From Chungangia koreensis (GTDB lineage Bacteria > Bacillota > Bacilli > Bacillales_A > Planococcaceae): a DNA stretch of 64,000 bases. Both the position numbers and the translations under genes were made by a program. Location: contig NZ_JBHSEC010000006.1 in the NCBI RefSeq assembly GCF_042651785.1, positions 1-64,000 of the forward strand. The letters are read 5' to 3'. Numbering within the stretch: position 1 is the stretch's first letter; every line of letters starts with the position of its first letter. Shown here one piece after another: positions 64,000-64,000 of this stretch. Under the pieces are notes generated by a model. That model was not told the DNA's origin and did not search any database. It worked only from the letters and a program-made list of their open reading frames with translations.

Positions 64000-64000
64000 C

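Overview
The window looks like chromosomal DNA of a low-GC Gram-positive rod of the Bacillales, most likely Planococcaceae (Sporosarcina-like). Supporting signs are strong AGGAGG-type ribosome binding sites, frequent TTG and GTG starts, S-layer-homology (SLH) proteins, subtilisin-like exoproteases, SipW, ComK and CcpA-type cre sites. The genus is an inference. Almost everything is on the minus strand; only two small genes near 7.5-8.3 kb and a sigma factor at 42.1 kb are on the plus strand. I saw no rRNA, tRNA or CRISPR array.

Layout. 0.5-5.6 kb: a signalling operon, CheW - chemoreceptor with dCache sensor - EAL phosphodiesterase - dCache diguanylate cyclase. The cyclase appears to start at a non-standard ATC codon. 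5.6-7.4 kb: a decay zone with a cre-like site, the 3' end of a truncated group II intron with a broken maturase, and a broken chemoreceptor tail. 7.5-8.3 kb: two small plus-strand genes. 8.4-16.1 kb: an IclR-type regulated catabolic operon: cupin, TRAP transporter (P-Q-M), IclR, CitE-like lyase, MaoC-like hydratase, class III CoA transferase, enoyl-CoA hydratase. Its content parallels itaconate/citramalate degradation. 16.2-17.2 kb: a BASS-type transporter. 17.3-22.4 kb: a GntR-headed operon with DUF2848, a nitrilase-family amidase and a second TRAP transporter. 22.4-25.8 kb: an SDR gene relic, then an exopolysaccharide-type set (GH16 hydrolase, GT2 synthase, polysaccharide deacetylase). 26-28 kb: a NarL-type two-component system.

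28.4-41.6 kb: three tandem paralogous secreted S8 proteases, 1232 to about 1768 residues, with the same catalytic core and different tails; the last ends in SLH domains. 42.0-45.1 kb: a small sigma-70-family factor and a PAS-PAS-GGDEF-EAL-PilZ protein whose leader holds a perfect 23-bp inverted repeat. 45.4-48.3 kb: comK and a large YeeR-like protein with a nuclease-like motif and a glycine zipper. 48.4-55.1 kb: an SLH cluster (SLH protein plus secreted partner, SLH-anchored CpdB, SLH-only protein) with a dispersed GTCGAC tandem repeat in two intergenic gaps. 55.3-56.2 kb: an AEC-family permease. 56.3-61.4 kb: a second GntR/TRAP/nitrilase operon, headed by an RraA-family gene and carrying the same TGTATACA operator core as the first. 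61.5-64.0 kb: a SipW locus with a TasA-like membrane protein and an acidic repeat protein cut by the window end.

Themes: uptake and catabolism of small carboxylates or amides through three TRAP systems, c-di-GMP and chemotaxis signalling, and cell-surface or exoprotein functions (proteases, S-layer, exopolysaccharide, SipW matrix).
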